A stretch of DNA of 64,000 bases, taken from assembly GCA_964459445.1 (NCBI GenBank), contig CAYWMP010000003.1, positions 17,370 through 81,369 of the forward strand, written 5' to 3'. This document shows, piece after piece, positions 50,144 through 60,218 of this stretch. This DNA comes from CAYWMP01 sp964459445. Lineage in GTDB: Bacteria > Desulfobacterota > DSM-4660 > Desulfatiglandales > HGW-15. Within the stretch, counting starts at the first letter, position 1, and each line of letters starts with the position of its first letter. The notes under the pieces are model-generated. The model was not told the DNA's origin. It searched no databases and saw only the letters and a program-made list of their open reading frames with translations. The translations under genes were made by a program, and so were the position numbers.

Positions 50144-51877
50144 ATGCTGCGCAAGTTCTTTCCATTCATCGAGTGGTTCAAAGAGTACCAGGCGTCCTAT
50201 TTTCGGGGTGATGCCCTCGCCGGCATCACCGTGGCCGTCGTTCTCATTCCCCAATCCATGGCCTATGCCATGCTGGCCGGCATGCCGCCGGTTTATGGTC
50301 TTTACGCCGCAACCATTGCGCCCTTTATTGCCGCCCTCTGGGGCAGCCTGCGCCAACTCGCCACAGGACCCATCGCCATCCTCAGCCTTCTGGTGCTCAC
50401 ATCCCTCTCATCCCTTGCCGAGCCCGGCAGTCCGGAGTTTATTGAACTGGCCTTTTTGCTCGCCTTTATGGTGGGCGTGATTTATCTCACCATAGGGTAC
50501 TGCTGTTTGGGCGTGATTATGTCTTTTATTTCCCATTCCGCAGTCAGAGGATTTACTTCGGCCGCAGCCCTTATCATCACGGCCACGCAACTCCCCCATT
50601 TTCTGGGGATCACCGTTCCCAGACATGAATATATCCTGCCCACGTTGATAGAAATACTAAAGGGGATCCCAAGTCTTGATTTTCTGACCTTTATTGTGGG
50701 TTTTGTCTCCTTCGGCATCATCTACGGCCTGAAAAAATATAAACCGACCATCCCGGCGGGACTTATAGCTTTGGTCTTAACAACCCTCGCGGTCTGGGCA
50801 TTTCAAATGCATGAGAAAGGCGTTGCAGTTGTGGGCGAAACTCCCAGCGGGCTGCCGGGATTCCATATGCCCACCTTTGATTTTCATATCATGAGCTCTC
50901 TTTTCGGTCCCGCCCTGGTCATTGCCCTGGTGAGCTTTGCGGAAACCTATTCAGTCGGAAAAGCCATCTCCGCCCAAAGCAAACAAAAAGTGAATGTGGA
51001 CCAGGAATTTATAGGTCAGGGCATGGCCAATTTGATTGGGTCTTTTTTTCAGAGCTATCCAGTGAGCGGCTCCTTTTCCCGGACTGCCATTAATCATGCC
51101 GCGGGCGGAAAGACAGGGATATCGAGTGTCATTTCCAGCCTGATCGTGGTTGTTGCCCTGCTGTTTCTGACGCCCCTATTCACCTATATTCCCCGTGCGG
51201 CATTGGCCGCACTGGTGATTAGCGCGGTTCTCCTCCTGTTTCACCCCAAAGAGGTGTTCGAGCTCTGGACGATGAATCGCCATGACGGGATTGTGGCGTT
51301 AACCGTGTTCGTCCTCGCGCTTGTCACAAAGCCAGACTATGCGCTTCTTATCGGGGTGGTCATGTCTCTCATGTTTTTCCTGTGGAAGACGATGCATCCT
51401 CGCGTTGTGCGTGTGACAAAAGACCCTTTGCTCAACATGTTTGTCAATGGAGATGCCTTTAAAAAACCCAGTTGTCCCCAAATTCTTCACCTTCGGTCCG
51501 ATAATGCCATGTACTTTGCAAACGCCGAGTATACGGCCGAGCATATCCTTGAACGCTTAAATGAGCACAAGACACCGATCAAATTTTTGCTCCTGGATCT
51601 TCAGGCCGTGGGCTTTATCGATGTCACGGGCATTGAAGAGTTACGGACTCTCAAAGAAGAGGTGGAAACGAAGGGACCCAAACTTGCTTTTACGAGTGTA
51701 CACATCCCGGTCAAGCAGGTGATGGAGAGTTCGGGTTTTTTCGCCGAATTGGACCCCGGCCTATTCATTGAAAACCGCAACGAGGCCATCGGCATCCTAT
51801 TCAAGGATATTGACCACGCCTACTGCAAGAACACCTGTCCCTATGAGTTGTTCTGGGAATGTCCTTCAGTCAAATAG
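50144..51877 (+). CDS. SulP-family anion transporter with STAS domain
   Basis: 577 residues. The membrane part begins FRGDALAGITVAVVLIPQSMAYAMLAG, the SulP signature, and continues with GSLRQLATGPIAILSLL and PVSGSFSRTAIN. The STAS domain spans about residues 445-555 (YTAEHILERLNEHKTPIKFLLLD, VGFIDVTGIEELRTL). The tail ends in CKNTCPYELFWECP with three cysteines. SulP proteins exchange or import sulfate, bicarbonate or other anions. Sulfate uptake is a reasonable guess given neighbouring SLC13 and TauE genes. Spacing to the CDF gene is 62 bp. Confidence 0.88.
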   Translation: MLRKFFPFIEWFKEYQASYFRGDALAGITVAVVLIPQSMAYAMLAGMPPVYGLYAATIAPFIAALWGSLRQLATGPIAILSLLVLTSLSSLAEPGSPEFIELAFLLAFMVGVIYLTIGYCCLGVIMSFISHSAVRGFTSAAALIITATQLPHFLGITVPRHEYILPTLIEILKGIPSLDFLTFIVGFVSFGIIYGLKKYKPTIPAGLIALVLTTLAVWAFQMHEKGVAVVGETPSGLPGFHMPTFDFHIMSSLFGPALVIALVSFAETYSVGKAISAQSKQKVNVDQEFIGQGMANLIGSFFQSYPVSGSFSRTAINHAAGGKTGISSVISSLIVVVALLFLTPLFTYIPRAALAALVISAVLLLFHPKEVFELWTMNRHDGIVALTVFVLALVTKPDYALLIGVVMSLMFFLWKTMHPRVVRVTKDPLLNMFVNGDAFKKPSCPQILHLRSDNAMYFANAEYTAEHILERLNEHKTPIKFLLLDLQAVGFIDVTGIEELRTLKEEVETKGPKLAFTSVHIPVKQVMESSGFFAELDPGLFIENRNEAIGILFKDIDHAYCKNTCPYELFWECPSVK

Positions 51878-51942
51878 ATTCCTTAGAAAAATTGAATAGT
51901 TAGCGCTCTTTCGGTTGGCGCCGTCTTTCAGCACTCGAACCC

Positions 51943-51972
51943 TTGACAATGGAATTAGAATAATAATAAGAT
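51943..51972 (+). promoter_or_regulatory. Possible sigma70 promoter
   Basis: TTGACA and TAAGAT are separated by 18 bases, about 125 bp upstream of the CBS-domain gene. Plausible but unsupported by other signals. Confidence 0.4.
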
Positions 51973-52095
51973 ACCGCACTTTGTGCTGCTTTTCACATGC
52001 TTTCTAAACAATATTCGGCGGAAGAAATATATCCAGGGTAATCAAACGATTAACATGTAATATCCATAGCGGATTTACCAACCGGGAGGGTTGAT

Positions 52096-52662
52096 ATGGA
52101 AAAAGAAATAATCACCGTGGCGGAACTCATGGTGCCCATGGAGGAGTACGCGACCGTGTCCGAAGATGCAACTTTATATGAAGCGGTCATGGCACTTGAA
52201 AAGGCCCAGGAAGAACTCGATCGAACCAGGTATCTTTACCTGCATCGGGGGATACTCGTTTACGATAAGAATAAGAAAGTCGTGGGTAAGATCAGTCAAC
52301 TGGACGTGTTGCGGGCCCTGGAGCCCAAGTACGAAGAAATGGGCGATATGAGGACGATATCCCGTGCAGGGTTCAGCCCCCAGTTCATGAAGTCCATGCT
52401 GGAGAAATTTTCCCTTTGTGACAGATCATTCAGGGATATGTGCGATAAGGGGGCCAGCGTCAGGGTCAAAGACTTCATGTATACGCCAAGGGAAAGGGAC
52501 TATGTGGAGGAAGACACCGCCCTATGTGAGGCCCTCCACCAGTTCGTCATCGGGCACCATCAATCCCTGCTAGTAACCAGAGACTCGGAAATCGTAGGTG
52601 TATTGAGGTTGGCCGATGTCTTTAAAGAGGTCTTCCAAATGATGAAGACCTGTGTTCTCTAG
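52096..52662 (+). CDS. Two-CBS-domain protein
   Basis: 188 residues. Two CBS repeats: VAELMVPMEEYATVSEDATL to GKISQLDVLRAL, and VKDFMYTPRERDYVEEDTAL to GVLRLADVFKEV. A helical linker with cysteines (KFSLCDRSFRDMCDKG) lies between them. CBS pairs bind adenine nucleotides and sense energy state; next to anion transporters such proteins may gate transport. GGAGGG precedes the ATG. It is followed by the SLC13 gene after 123 bp. Confidence 0.85.
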   Translation: MEKEIITVAELMVPMEEYATVSEDATLYEAVMALEKAQEELDRTRYLYLHRGILVYDKNKKVVGKISQLDVLRALEPKYEEMGDMRTISRAGFSPQFMKSMLEKFSLCDRSFRDMCDKGASVRVKDFMYTPRERDYVEEDTALCEALHQFVIGHHQSLLVTRDSEIVGVLRLADVFKEVFQMMKTCVL

Positions 52663-52785
52663 ACCTATTCGTTTCAAAGCTCTTGTAGGAACAGGCCGTT
52701 TTGCTGGAACTTTGCAAAAGCTAATACCTATGTAACCAATGCCACGCGCAATAATAAGGATTAAAAAAAATGGAGGATTTTCCCT

Positions 52786-54396
52786 ATGAGCCATGACATT
52801 GAACATGATGTGGGTGGAGGTGGAATACTGGCCAATAAGCTGCTCTGGATTTGTATTGGTGCCGTCATCTTTATCCTGATCGGATTCATCCTTCCGACGC
52901 CGCAGAGTGTAGTGGATACCGTCGAAAAATTCGGATTTGCAAACAAGATGATTGAGTGGGAAGTAGCGCACGACGCCGAGGAAGCTGCGCATAAAACCAT
53001 GGTGGTGCTCGGCATCATACCCATGGCCGTCATCTTTTTTGCCACAGAAGCCATCCCCATTGGGTTGACCGGCATCCTCATGCCGATTCTGGCCTATTTT
53101 CTTCATCTTTTGCCGAGAAACATGATCGGCAAGACCTTTGCCGGCGACGCACCGATGTTCCTGCTCGGCGTTCTGGCCATGGGTGTGGCGGTCGTCGATG
53201 TGGGGCTCCACAAGCGATTGGCCAGTTGGCTCCTCGGGTGGACCAAGGGATTCTACGTTCCTATCTTCGTGTTGTGTGTCAGTATGTCGGTCGTCGGTTC
53301 CTTTATCTCGGCCCATGCCATGTGCGCCTTCATGACGCCTGTCATGGCGGCGGTCTATTTCGGCGCCGTCGCGGCCAACAGCAAGGGGGGCAAGCTGGAA
53401 CATGACCCAGCCTTGGCAAAATTCTTGCTTTTTGCCCTCTGCTTCGCGTTGAATGTCGGCGGTATCGGATCGCCCGCGGCCGGAGGCCGAAACGTGATCA
53501 TGATGGGATTTTGGAGTGAATACAAGGTTCCCATGGATTTCTTCACCTGGATGAAGTACGGCCTTCCCATAGTGCCGGTTTTGGGCGTCATCGTTGCCGT
53601 GTATATGCTTGGTTTGTTCGGCAGGAAGATCAAGACCAAGGACCTTACGCCGGGACTCGCGGCCATCAAGGAAGAAACCCAAAAAATGGGCAAGATGGCC
53701 TATGCCGAATATGTCACCTTCGGCATGCTTCTCCTCATTCTTGCGCTTTGGATTATCGGCGGAGAGGAGCTGGGACTAGGTGGACCATCCCTCCTTGCCC
53801 TGTTGATCCCGGTCGTATTCAAAACAACCGACTGGAAGAAGATCCTGGGAGGCATCTCCTGGGACGCATGGTTTATGTACTGCGGGGCTTTGACCCTGGG
53901 GGCGCTTCTAAAAGAGAGTGGCGCGGCCCTGTGGCTGGCTCAGAGCTTTTTGAAGATCCTCGGCTATATAGGCATGAGTTCAGGCTTAGGGTTGTGGATC
54001 GGACTCTCCGGACTGTCGGGCCTGATGACCAACTTTATGTCCGATGCCGGGACCACGGCGCTTTTGGGACCCATTGTGATTCCCATGGGAATCATGACCG
54101 GTGTTGCAGGGGAGCCCTGGGCTGTCGGCCTGGCCGTGGCCTTCGCCACCTCCTTCGCCCATTTCCTGATCGTGGGCACCCCGAATAACGCCATCGTATA
54201 CGGCCTTGGGGTTTATCCCGACACAGGGGAGAAGATGATTCACCCCATGGACTTCATCAAGTATGGTTTCTTGCTCTGGGTCCTATGCATGGGGGTGGTC
54301 TGGGTTTTAGGGTTCATGGTCGTTTACAACATCGTGGGATTTCCCGAAGGGATTCTCGAGACCGCTCGCGGTGTGATGCAAAGCGGCATCCAATAA
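52786..54396 (+). CDS. SLC13/DASS-family anion transporter
   Basis: 536 residues with an extended hydrophilic N terminus and about twelve membrane segments. ATEAIPIGLTGILMPIL and the C-terminal FMSDAGTTALLGPIVIPMG with VGTPNNAIVYGLG match the SNT/SNA-type motifs of DASS transporters, which move sulfate or dicarboxylates with sodium. Given the neighbouring SulP and TauE genes, sulfate is the likely substrate in a sulfate reducer. GGAGG precedes the ATG. A strong terminator follows. Confidence 0.85.
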   Translation: MSHDIEHDVGGGGILANKLLWICIGAVIFILIGFILPTPQSVVDTVEKFGFANKMIEWEVAHDAEEAAHKTMVVLGIIPMAVIFFATEAIPIGLTGILMPILAYFLHLLPRNMIGKTFAGDAPMFLLGVLAMGVAVVDVGLHKRLASWLLGWTKGFYVPIFVLCVSMSVVGSFISAHAMCAFMTPVMAAVYFGAVAANSKGGKLEHDPALAKFLLFALCFALNVGGIGSPAAGGRNVIMMGFWSEYKVPMDFFTWMKYGLPIVPVLGVIVAVYMLGLFGRKIKTKDLTPGLAAIKEETQKMGKMAYAEYVTFGMLLLILALWIIGGEELGLGGPSLLALLIPVVFKTTDWKKILGGISWDAWFMYCGALTLGALLKESGAALWLAQSFLKILGYIGMSSGLGLWIGLSGLSGLMTNFMSDAGTTALLGPIVIPMGIMTGVAGEPWAVGLAVAFATSFAHFLIVGTPNNAIVYGLGVYPDTGEKMIHPMDFIKYGFLLWVLCMGVVWVLGFMVVYNIVGFPEGILETARGVMQSGIQ

Positions 54397-54414
54397 AACT
54401 CATTTGCTTTTTCC

Positions 54415-54449
54415 GGGTAGGGGAGCGTTAACGCTCCTCTACCCTTTTT
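54415..54449 (+). terminator. Rho-independent terminator
   Basis: A 13-pair stem, GGGTAG-GGGAGCG / CGCTCCT-CTACCC with a TTAA loop, followed by TTTTTC. It ends the transporter transcript and separates it from the signalling genes. The rest of the gap to 54760 shows only a weak TTGACA near 54560. Confidence 0.9.
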
Positions 54450-54759
54450 CTTTGTTCCGCTCAAACTTTTCAAACCTTTTGTCAATCTGCACACCAGCGG
54501 CCGACGTCCCGCCCCTTTAGTCTTCCGTTACATAGAATTTCCCGAATGCTCCTCCTAGTGTTGACAGAAAAGTCGTAGTAGCCTTGATGAATGGACCTTT
54601 TCACCTTAACAAGGATATGCTATTAAGCGAAGAGGTCCCGCAAACATAGAACTCAACCTCTTTAACTCTTCAATGCTGCATGCTGCGAGGCGGTTATCAA
54701 TTTTGGTCACAACAATGGCGGATCACGTGAATTATCAAGCTTCGAACCAGGAAGGCAAG

Positions 54760-55818
54760 ATGTTTGAAAGCCTTTGTAAGATCATAGATGTTCTCAAAAA
54801 CATCGATATGCCCTTTGAGTCAAGGATCCACGCGGTAGTAGGGCTTTTGTCCGCGGCCTTTCGGCGTCCGGATGCGGTCTCTGCCAGGATATTTCTGGAC
54901 CAGACGGAATGGGCTACGCCCGAATTTGAGGAAGCGATTCATCGGATTTCAGTACCCGTGGTTGTACAGGGAGAAAAACGGGGCCTTATAGAGGTCGGGT
55001 ATCCAAGGAAAATCCAGAAGCCCGGAGGCGAGAATACAGCTTTCATTCGGGCAGAACATGAACTGCTTCAGGCGACGGCCGGGCTTCTGGCTGTGATCCT
55101 GCAAAAAAGGGAGGCCCAGGAAAAAAAGACGAACCTTGAGGGACAATTGAGACATGCGGACCGGCTTGCCAAGCTCGGACAGATCGTTGCAGGCGTTGCC
55201 CATGAATTGAACAATCCCCTTGGAGAAATCCTTGGCTTTTCCCAGCTTGCCTCCAACTTCCCGGATTTGCCCGAACAGGTCTATGTGGATCTGGAAAAGA
55301 TCGTCAAATCATCCCTTTATGCCCGTGAAATCGTGAAAAAGCTCATGTTTTTCACACGGCAGATGCCTCCCCAACAAGCGAAAATCGATCTAAACAAGAT
55401 GGTAAAAGAATGGCTGTATCTGCTCGAGACCCGATGTGACAAAAGCCGGATCGCGGTGGATCTGGAATTAGAGGAGGGTCTTCCGGAGATGACAGGCGAT
55501 GCGTCGCAATTGAACCAGGTTATTGTCAATCTCCTGGTCAACGCGATCCAGGCGATGCCGGACGGCGGGAAACTAACAGTGGAGACGTGTTCGACCCTTG
55601 ACCATGTCACCCTGGCGGTGAGTGATACGGGTAAGGGCATGAGCGAGGAAACCCGCAAACAGATATTTATGCCTTTTTTTACAACGAAGGACGTGGACCA
55701 GGGGACGGGACTGGGACTCTCCGTTGTGCATGGCATTATAAGCGCCCACCACGGTACAATTGAAGCTGAAAGCCGAGAGGGGGAAGGATCGCGGTTTCTA
55801 GTCAAATTCCCAAGATAA
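54760..55818 (+). CDS. Soluble sensor histidine kinase
   Basis: 352 residues from the ATG at 54760, chosen because GGAAGG lies 5 bases upstream; ATGs at 54673 and 54715 give longer versions without such a site. No membrane segment. The N-terminal 120 residues resemble a GAF-like sensor (SARIFLDQTEWATPEF, VQGEKRGLIEVGYP). HisKA has His148 (GVAHELNNPLGE), then HATPase_c (NLLVNAIQAM, DTGKGMSE, GTGLGLSVVHG). It is followed after 6 bases by a sigma54 activator, its likely partner. Confidence 0.85.
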   Translation: MFESLCKIIDVLKNIDMPFESRIHAVVGLLSAAFRRPDAVSARIFLDQTEWATPEFEEAIHRISVPVVVQGEKRGLIEVGYPRKIQKPGGENTAFIRAEHELLQATAGLLAVILQKREAQEKKTNLEGQLRHADRLAKLGQIVAGVAHELNNPLGEILGFSQLASNFPDLPEQVYVDLEKIVKSSLYAREIVKKLMFFTRQMPPQQAKIDLNKMVKEWLYLLETRCDKSRIAVDLELEEGLPEMTGDASQLNQVIVNLLVNAIQAMPDGGKLTVETCSTLDHVTLAVSDTGKGMSEETRKQIFMPFFTTKDVDQGTGLGLSVVHGIISAHHGTIEAESREGEGSRFLVKFPR

Positions 55819-55824
55819 TAGTTA

Positions 55825-57186
55825 ATGCCGAGGACCGTAATGCGAAAGAAACCAAGAGAGCGGTTTAGGATACTGGCGGTAGACGATAATCGAAATACCC
55901 TGGAAGTCATTGATAGGCATCTAACAAAATCAGGGTACAGGGTTTCCTGCGTTATGAGCGTTGAAGAGGCATTGGGATTCCTGGAGAAAAACGCCGTCGA
56001 CCTCATCATATCCGATCTGAAAATGCCCAAAACAAGCGGCCTCGATCTGGTCAAACATGTCAGAGAAAACCTGAAAGACGTGGAAATCATGATGGTCACG
56101 GCCTATCCTACCATTGAAGGCGCCGTCGAGGCCGTTAAGGAGGGCGCCGAAGAATATCTTGCCAAACCCTTCACGGATGAGGAATTGCTGACCGCGGTGG
56201 ATCGCATCCTTGAAAAGCTGGTACGTCATCGAAACATCCGGATAGAAAGGGTACCCACAAAGAAGTACGGCATCATCGGCGAATCAGAGATCATGCAGGG
56301 CGTGTTTAGATTGATTGAAAAAGCGGCCTCCACACTCGCAAACGTCCTCATATCGGGTGAAAGCGGCACCGGCAAAGAACTCGTTGCTCGAGCCATACAC
56401 TATAACAGCGATCGATCTTCCGCCCCTTTTGTCTCGGTAAATTGCACAGCAATTCCCGATACCCTGCTTGAGAGCGAGCTGTTTGGGCATGTGAAAGGCG
56501 CTTTTACAGGGGCCAGGGAATCGCGCCCCGGGTTCTTTCAAATCGCCGATGGAGGAACGATCTTTCTTGATGAAATCGGGGATGCAAGCTTTAACATGCA
56601 AGGGAAACTTCTCCGCGTCATGCAAAACAAGGAAATATATATGGTCGGTTCCAGCCGGGTGCGCAAAGTGAATACAAGGATCATAGCGGCCACCCACAAA
56701 GATCTGCTGGGACTGGTTCAAAAGGGTCTATTCAGGGAGGATCTCTATTACAGGCTCGCGGTGGTGGATATTCCAGTATCCCCGCTACATGAGAGAGAAG
56801 AAGACACTCTTCTACTGACCAAACATTTTGTCGAAAAGTACTCCAAGGAGATGAATCGGGATGTTCCGGCCTTCACCGACAATGCCCTGAAGGCGCTTAA
56901 GACCTATCGATGGCCTGGAAACGTCAGGGAACTCGAAAACCTGATTCAACGTCTCCTCGTCTTGATGGACGGGGACACACTGGACGTCTCCGACCTTGCC
57001 CCCGCCATGCGGTTTAGTGTCAGTCCAAGCAGCGACGTCTCACGATCACTCGCCGAGGTGGAGGCGGAGCATATCATGAGGGTGCTCGCCAGTGTGAGCG
57101 GGAACAAGACCAGGGCATCAAAAATCCTGGGTATCGATCGAAAGACCCTCCGTGAAAAAATCAAAAGATTTGGACTGCCATCTTGA
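55825..57186 (+). CDS. NtrC-family sigma54 response regulator
   Basis: 453 residues: a receiver (phospho-acceptor Asp64 in LIISDLKMPKTSG), an AAA+ domain with SGESGTGKELVARA, GAFTGA in GHVKGAFTGARESR, IFLDEIGDA and WPGNVRELENLIQR, and a Fis-type helix-turn-helix (NKTRASKILGIDRKTLREKI). It activates sigma54 promoters. The promoter at 57389, in front of the next kinase gene, is a possible direct target. It is 6 bp behind its kinase. Confidence 0.9.
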   Translation: MPRTVMRKKPRERFRILAVDDNRNTLEVIDRHLTKSGYRVSCVMSVEEALGFLEKNAVDLIISDLKMPKTSGLDLVKHVRENLKDVEIMMVTAYPTIEGAVEAVKEGAEEYLAKPFTDEELLTAVDRILEKLVRHRNIRIERVPTKKYGIIGESEIMQGVFRLIEKAASTLANVLISGESGTGKELVARAIHYNSDRSSAPFVSVNCTAIPDTLLESELFGHVKGAFTGARESRPGFFQIADGGTIFLDEIGDASFNMQGKLLRVMQNKEIYMVGSSRVRKVNTRIIAATHKDLLGLVQKGLFREDLYYRLAVVDIPVSPLHEREEDTLLLTKHFVEKYSKEMNRDVPAFTDNALKALKTYRWPGNVRELENLIQRLLVLMDGDTLDVSDLAPAMRFSVSPSSDVSRSLAEVEAEHIMRVLASVSGNKTRASKILGIDRKTLREKIKRFGLPS

Positions 57187-57388
57187 TGGGGAGATTCTCC
57201 CCACCGGTACAAAACTCCCCTCCAAGAGACTTAGAATCGACCGTCTCACTTTTTACCTATAGGCATGTACAATCCCTGAAGCAATCAGACCCCGAATCCC
57301 CATTATACTAAACATACCAATAAGTTGAGGGATCAAGCCGACGCTCGCGACTCTCGTTCGTGGGCTGCGAACCGGACATACTGTCCTT

Positions 57389-57403
57389 TGGCACGTGAAT
57401 TGC
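57389..57403 (+). promoter_or_regulatory. Sigma54 promoter of the second kinase operon
   Basis: TGGCAC-GTGAA-TTGC, an exact -24/-12 match 56 bp before the ATG at 57459. A short dyad (GTTCG-N7-CGAAC, 57356-57372) lies just upstream; no TGGATA dyads are present, so a different activator is implied. Confidence 0.8.
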
Positions 57404-57458
57404 CCTAATAATTCACCAGCTCACAGGCTTTTTAATTGAAAAGGACGAGGTTGCAGCG

Positions 57459-59201
57459 ATGGCGAATACGCAGAGCCTTTTTAGAAACCCCTATTATCGA
57501 TCTCTGACCAGAAACATGGTTCTGGCCGTCATCATCGTATCTTTGACGCCGTTGATATTGGTGAGCGGTATCATTTTGTTCGAATTTAACGCCTCCTATC
57601 GGGAGAAAGTGCACGCTCACCTTGGAGAACTCGTCCTGAAGCATAGACAAAATATCGATAGCTTCCTGGGTGAGAAGCTGGGGGACATTCGGATTCTGGC
57701 AAGAACATTTGGCCCTAAGGAGTTGAGTAACGAGACTTTCCTGCAGGATAGATTGGCGAGTCTCCAGAAGGAATACGGGCACTTATTTGTGGATCTTGGA
57801 TTTGTGGATGAAAGCGGCGTGCAGGTCTCCTACGCCGGGCCTTTCAAACTGGGAAGGGCATCCTATGCGGACGCAGACTGGTTTAGAAAGGTAAAGAAGC
57901 AGGAGCATTTCGTCAGCGATGTTTTCCTTGGGCTGCGGGGGCTTCCGCACTTTATTGTGGCAGTCAGGCAGAACTGGGATCGGAAAGACTGGGTCCTCCG
58001 GGCTACGGTGGATTTTGTGGTCTTTAACCAGATTGTGGAGAACCTCCGTGTCGGGGAAACGGGATTCGCCTACATCCTGAACCGGGATGGCGAATTCCAG
58101 ACAAGACCCCTTTTGGATGTCGTCCCCATAAAAGGGCCATACAGGAGTTTCCTGGAGATCAGCGAGGAAGATCCGAAACAAGTTCATATTGTTGAAAAAA
58201 CAGATCCGAAGGGAAGAAAATACATCTACGTGGCGTCCTTTCTCAAAAATGGAGACTGGCTTTTGGTGTATCAGCAGGATACCGACGATGCTTTCAGGGA
58301 TCTCAAGGTTGCCCGAAGGATTGCAATCATGATCATTTGCGTGGGCGGTCTCGCCATCCTCACCATGGCATTTCTGCTCTCAAAGAGGATGGTGAACAGG
58401 ATTGCGATAGCGGATCGGGAAAAGGAAATGATGGATGAACAGATGATAGAAGCGGGTAAACTGGCGTCGGTCGGAGAGCTGGCGGCGGGGATTGCCCACG
58501 AGATCAACAATCCAGTAGCCATTATGGTCGAAGAGGCGGGCTGGATAGAGGACCTGCTGGAAGAAGAGGATCTGGAGGAAAGCAAAAACCTTGCTGAGTT
58601 CAGGAGGGCTTTGGGACAGATCAGGAACCAAGGTCTTCGCTGCAAGGAAATCACCCACAAGCTGCTGAGTTTTGCGAGAAAGACCGACACCAGCACCCAA
58701 GATGTGCTGGTTAATGACGTGGTCGAGGAGGTCATAACCCTCTCTTCACAAAGGGCCAAGTACAGCACTGTTACCATTAGGACTTACCTTCAACCTGCTT
58801 TACCATCAGTCAAGTTGTCCAGCTCGGAGATACAGCAGGTCCTTCTCAATTTGATCAACAATGCCCTCGATGCCATGGAGAAAGTGGGCGGGGCCATTGA
58901 CATCACAACACGCAGGGATGGTGATCGTTTGATGATTGAAGTGGCCGATAACGGTCCGGGGATTCCCGAGGCAAATTTGCAGAGGATCTTCGATCCATTT
59001 TTTACGACCAAACCCGTGGGGAAAGGCACCGGATTGGGCCTGTCCATCTGCTACGGGATCATTAAAAAGATGGGTGGATCTATCGAGGTCCAAAGCCGTG
59101 TTGATGTGGGATCCACCTTTTTGATCTGCATTCCAATAAAGGCCGGCGCTCTGGCTGAAAAGGGTGCTTTCTTCGGAAGGGGGGGCCTAAAAAGGGTATA
59201 G
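57459..59201 (+). CDS. Cache-type membrane sensor histidine kinase
   Basis: 580 residues. Two membrane helices (about residues 16-37 and 287-308) flank a periplasmic dCache-like domain (HRQNIDSFLGEKLGDIRILA, LGFVDESGVQVSYAGPF, AYILNRDGEFQT). HisKA has His347 (AGIAHEINNPVAIMVEEAGW), with HATPase_c (NLINNALDAM, DNGPGIPE, GTGLGLSICYG). Cache domains bind small organic or inorganic ligands. It heads an operon of three receivers and a TauE-type transporter. GAGG precedes the ATG. Confidence 0.88.
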   Translation: MANTQSLFRNPYYRSLTRNMVLAVIIVSLTPLILVSGIILFEFNASYREKVHAHLGELVLKHRQNIDSFLGEKLGDIRILARTFGPKELSNETFLQDRLASLQKEYGHLFVDLGFVDESGVQVSYAGPFKLGRASYADADWFRKVKKQEHFVSDVFLGLRGLPHFIVAVRQNWDRKDWVLRATVDFVVFNQIVENLRVGETGFAYILNRDGEFQTRPLLDVVPIKGPYRSFLEISEEDPKQVHIVEKTDPKGRKYIYVASFLKNGDWLLVYQQDTDDAFRDLKVARRIAIMIICVGGLAILTMAFLLSKRMVNRIAIADREKEMMDEQMIEAGKLASVGELAAGIAHEINNPVAIMVEEAGWIEDLLEEEDLEESKNLAEFRRALGQIRNQGLRCKEITHKLLSFARKTDTSTQDVLVNDVVEEVITLSSQRAKYSTVTIRTYLQPALPSVKLSSSEIQQVLLNLINNALDAMEKVGGAIDITTRRDGDRLMIEVADNGPGIPEANLQRIFDPFFTTKPVGKGTGLGLSICYGIIKKMGGSIEVQSRVDVGSTFLICIPIKAGALAEKGAFFGRGGLKRV

Positions 59202-59227
59202 GAAAATGCCAAGAAAGGAGAATAACA

Positions 59228-59665
59228 ATGATGAAGCCTTTCGTAATGCTCGTTGATGACGAGGTTCCCTTTGTGGAAACCATGACCAAGCGTTTGAAAA
59301 AACGGGAGCTTCAGGTAATCGCGGCCACGAGCGGTCAGGAGGCCCTGGAAAAGCTGAACACCAACAGAAACCTGGATGTTGTCATTCTGGACGTGAAGAT
59401 GCCGGGTATGGACGGAATTGACACGCTGAAGGAGACTAAAAAGACCAATCCCTTGGTTGAAGTCATCATGCTAACGGGCCACGCTACCGTAGAGACCGCT
59501 ATTGAAGGGATGAAAATTGGAGCTTTTGACTATCTCATGAAGCCCTGCGAGATCGAGAAGCTGATGGAAAAGGTCGAGGAGGCCACCAAAAAGAAACGTG
59601 ATCATGAAGAGAAGATTCGTGAAGCCAAAGTTCGTGAGGCCCTGTCGACACACGGTCTGGCATAG
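59228..59665 (+). CDS. Single-domain response regulator (first of three)
   Basis: 145 residues: a receiver with LVDDEVPF, Asp55 (VVILDVKMPGMDG), MLTGHAT and YLMKPCE, plus a charged helical tail. No output domain. It is 26 bp behind the Cache kinase. AAAGGAGAA precedes the ATG. It is close in sequence to the third receiver at 60215. Confidence 0.9.
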   Translation: MMKPFVMLVDDEVPFVETMTKRLKKRELQVIAATSGQEALEKLNTNRNLDVVILDVKMPGMDGIDTLKETKKTNPLVEVIMLTGHATVETAIEGMKIGAFDYLMKPCEIEKLMEKVEEATKKKRDHEEKIREAKVREALSTHGLA

Positions 59666-59822
59666 CCCTAGAGGCTGTGCTGGATACTGCTGTGGTTTAT
59701 TCACAGTGATCTCAGCGTATTGCTGTTAGCGGCCGACACAGGCATTGGGAAGGGTAATTCATGTCTATTAAAAGGTCGGAGGTATTGAACCGCCGTTAAG
59801 CCCATCAAGGAGAAAAGCCATC

Positions 59823-60218
59823 ATGTCAGAGAACGAAAGCGCGCAGAAACAACCTATAGATCTTCTGTTGGTGGACGATGAAGAAGGTTTCGTCGATGTC
59901 ATCACCAAGAGGATGTCCAAAAGGGGTATTCGCGTGACAACGGCCCTCAGTGGCACCGAAGCTATCCAGTCTCTCCGCAAGCGTGACTTCGACGTGTCTG
60001 TATTGGACCTCAAGATGGAGGACATGAACGGCATTGAAGTTCTCAAGATCTTCAGGAAGATGGCCCCCGAACTGCCGGTGATTATGCTTACGGGACACGG
60101 ATCGGAGGAGTCTGCCAGGGAAGGCCTGGAGCAAGGGGCATACGACTACTTAACAAAACCCTGCGATTTGGAGAAACTCCTTGAAAAGGTCTTTGAAGCG
60201 GTTCGGCAAGGGAGGTGA
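59823..60218 (+). CDS. Single-domain response regulator (second of three)
   Basis: 131 residues: LLLVDDEEGF, Asp62 (VSVLDLKMEDMNG), MLTGHGSEESA, YLTKPCD. AAGGAGAA precedes the ATG. A 157-bp gap with a short hairpin (CTGTG-N7-CACAG near 59690) separates it from the first receiver. Confidence 0.9.
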   Translation: MSENESAQKQPIDLLLVDDEEGFVDVITKRMSKRGIRVTTALSGTEAIQSLRKRDFDVSVLDLKMEDMNGIEVLKIFRKMAPELPVIMLTGHGSEESAREGLEQGAYDYLTKPCDLEKLLEKVFEAVRQGR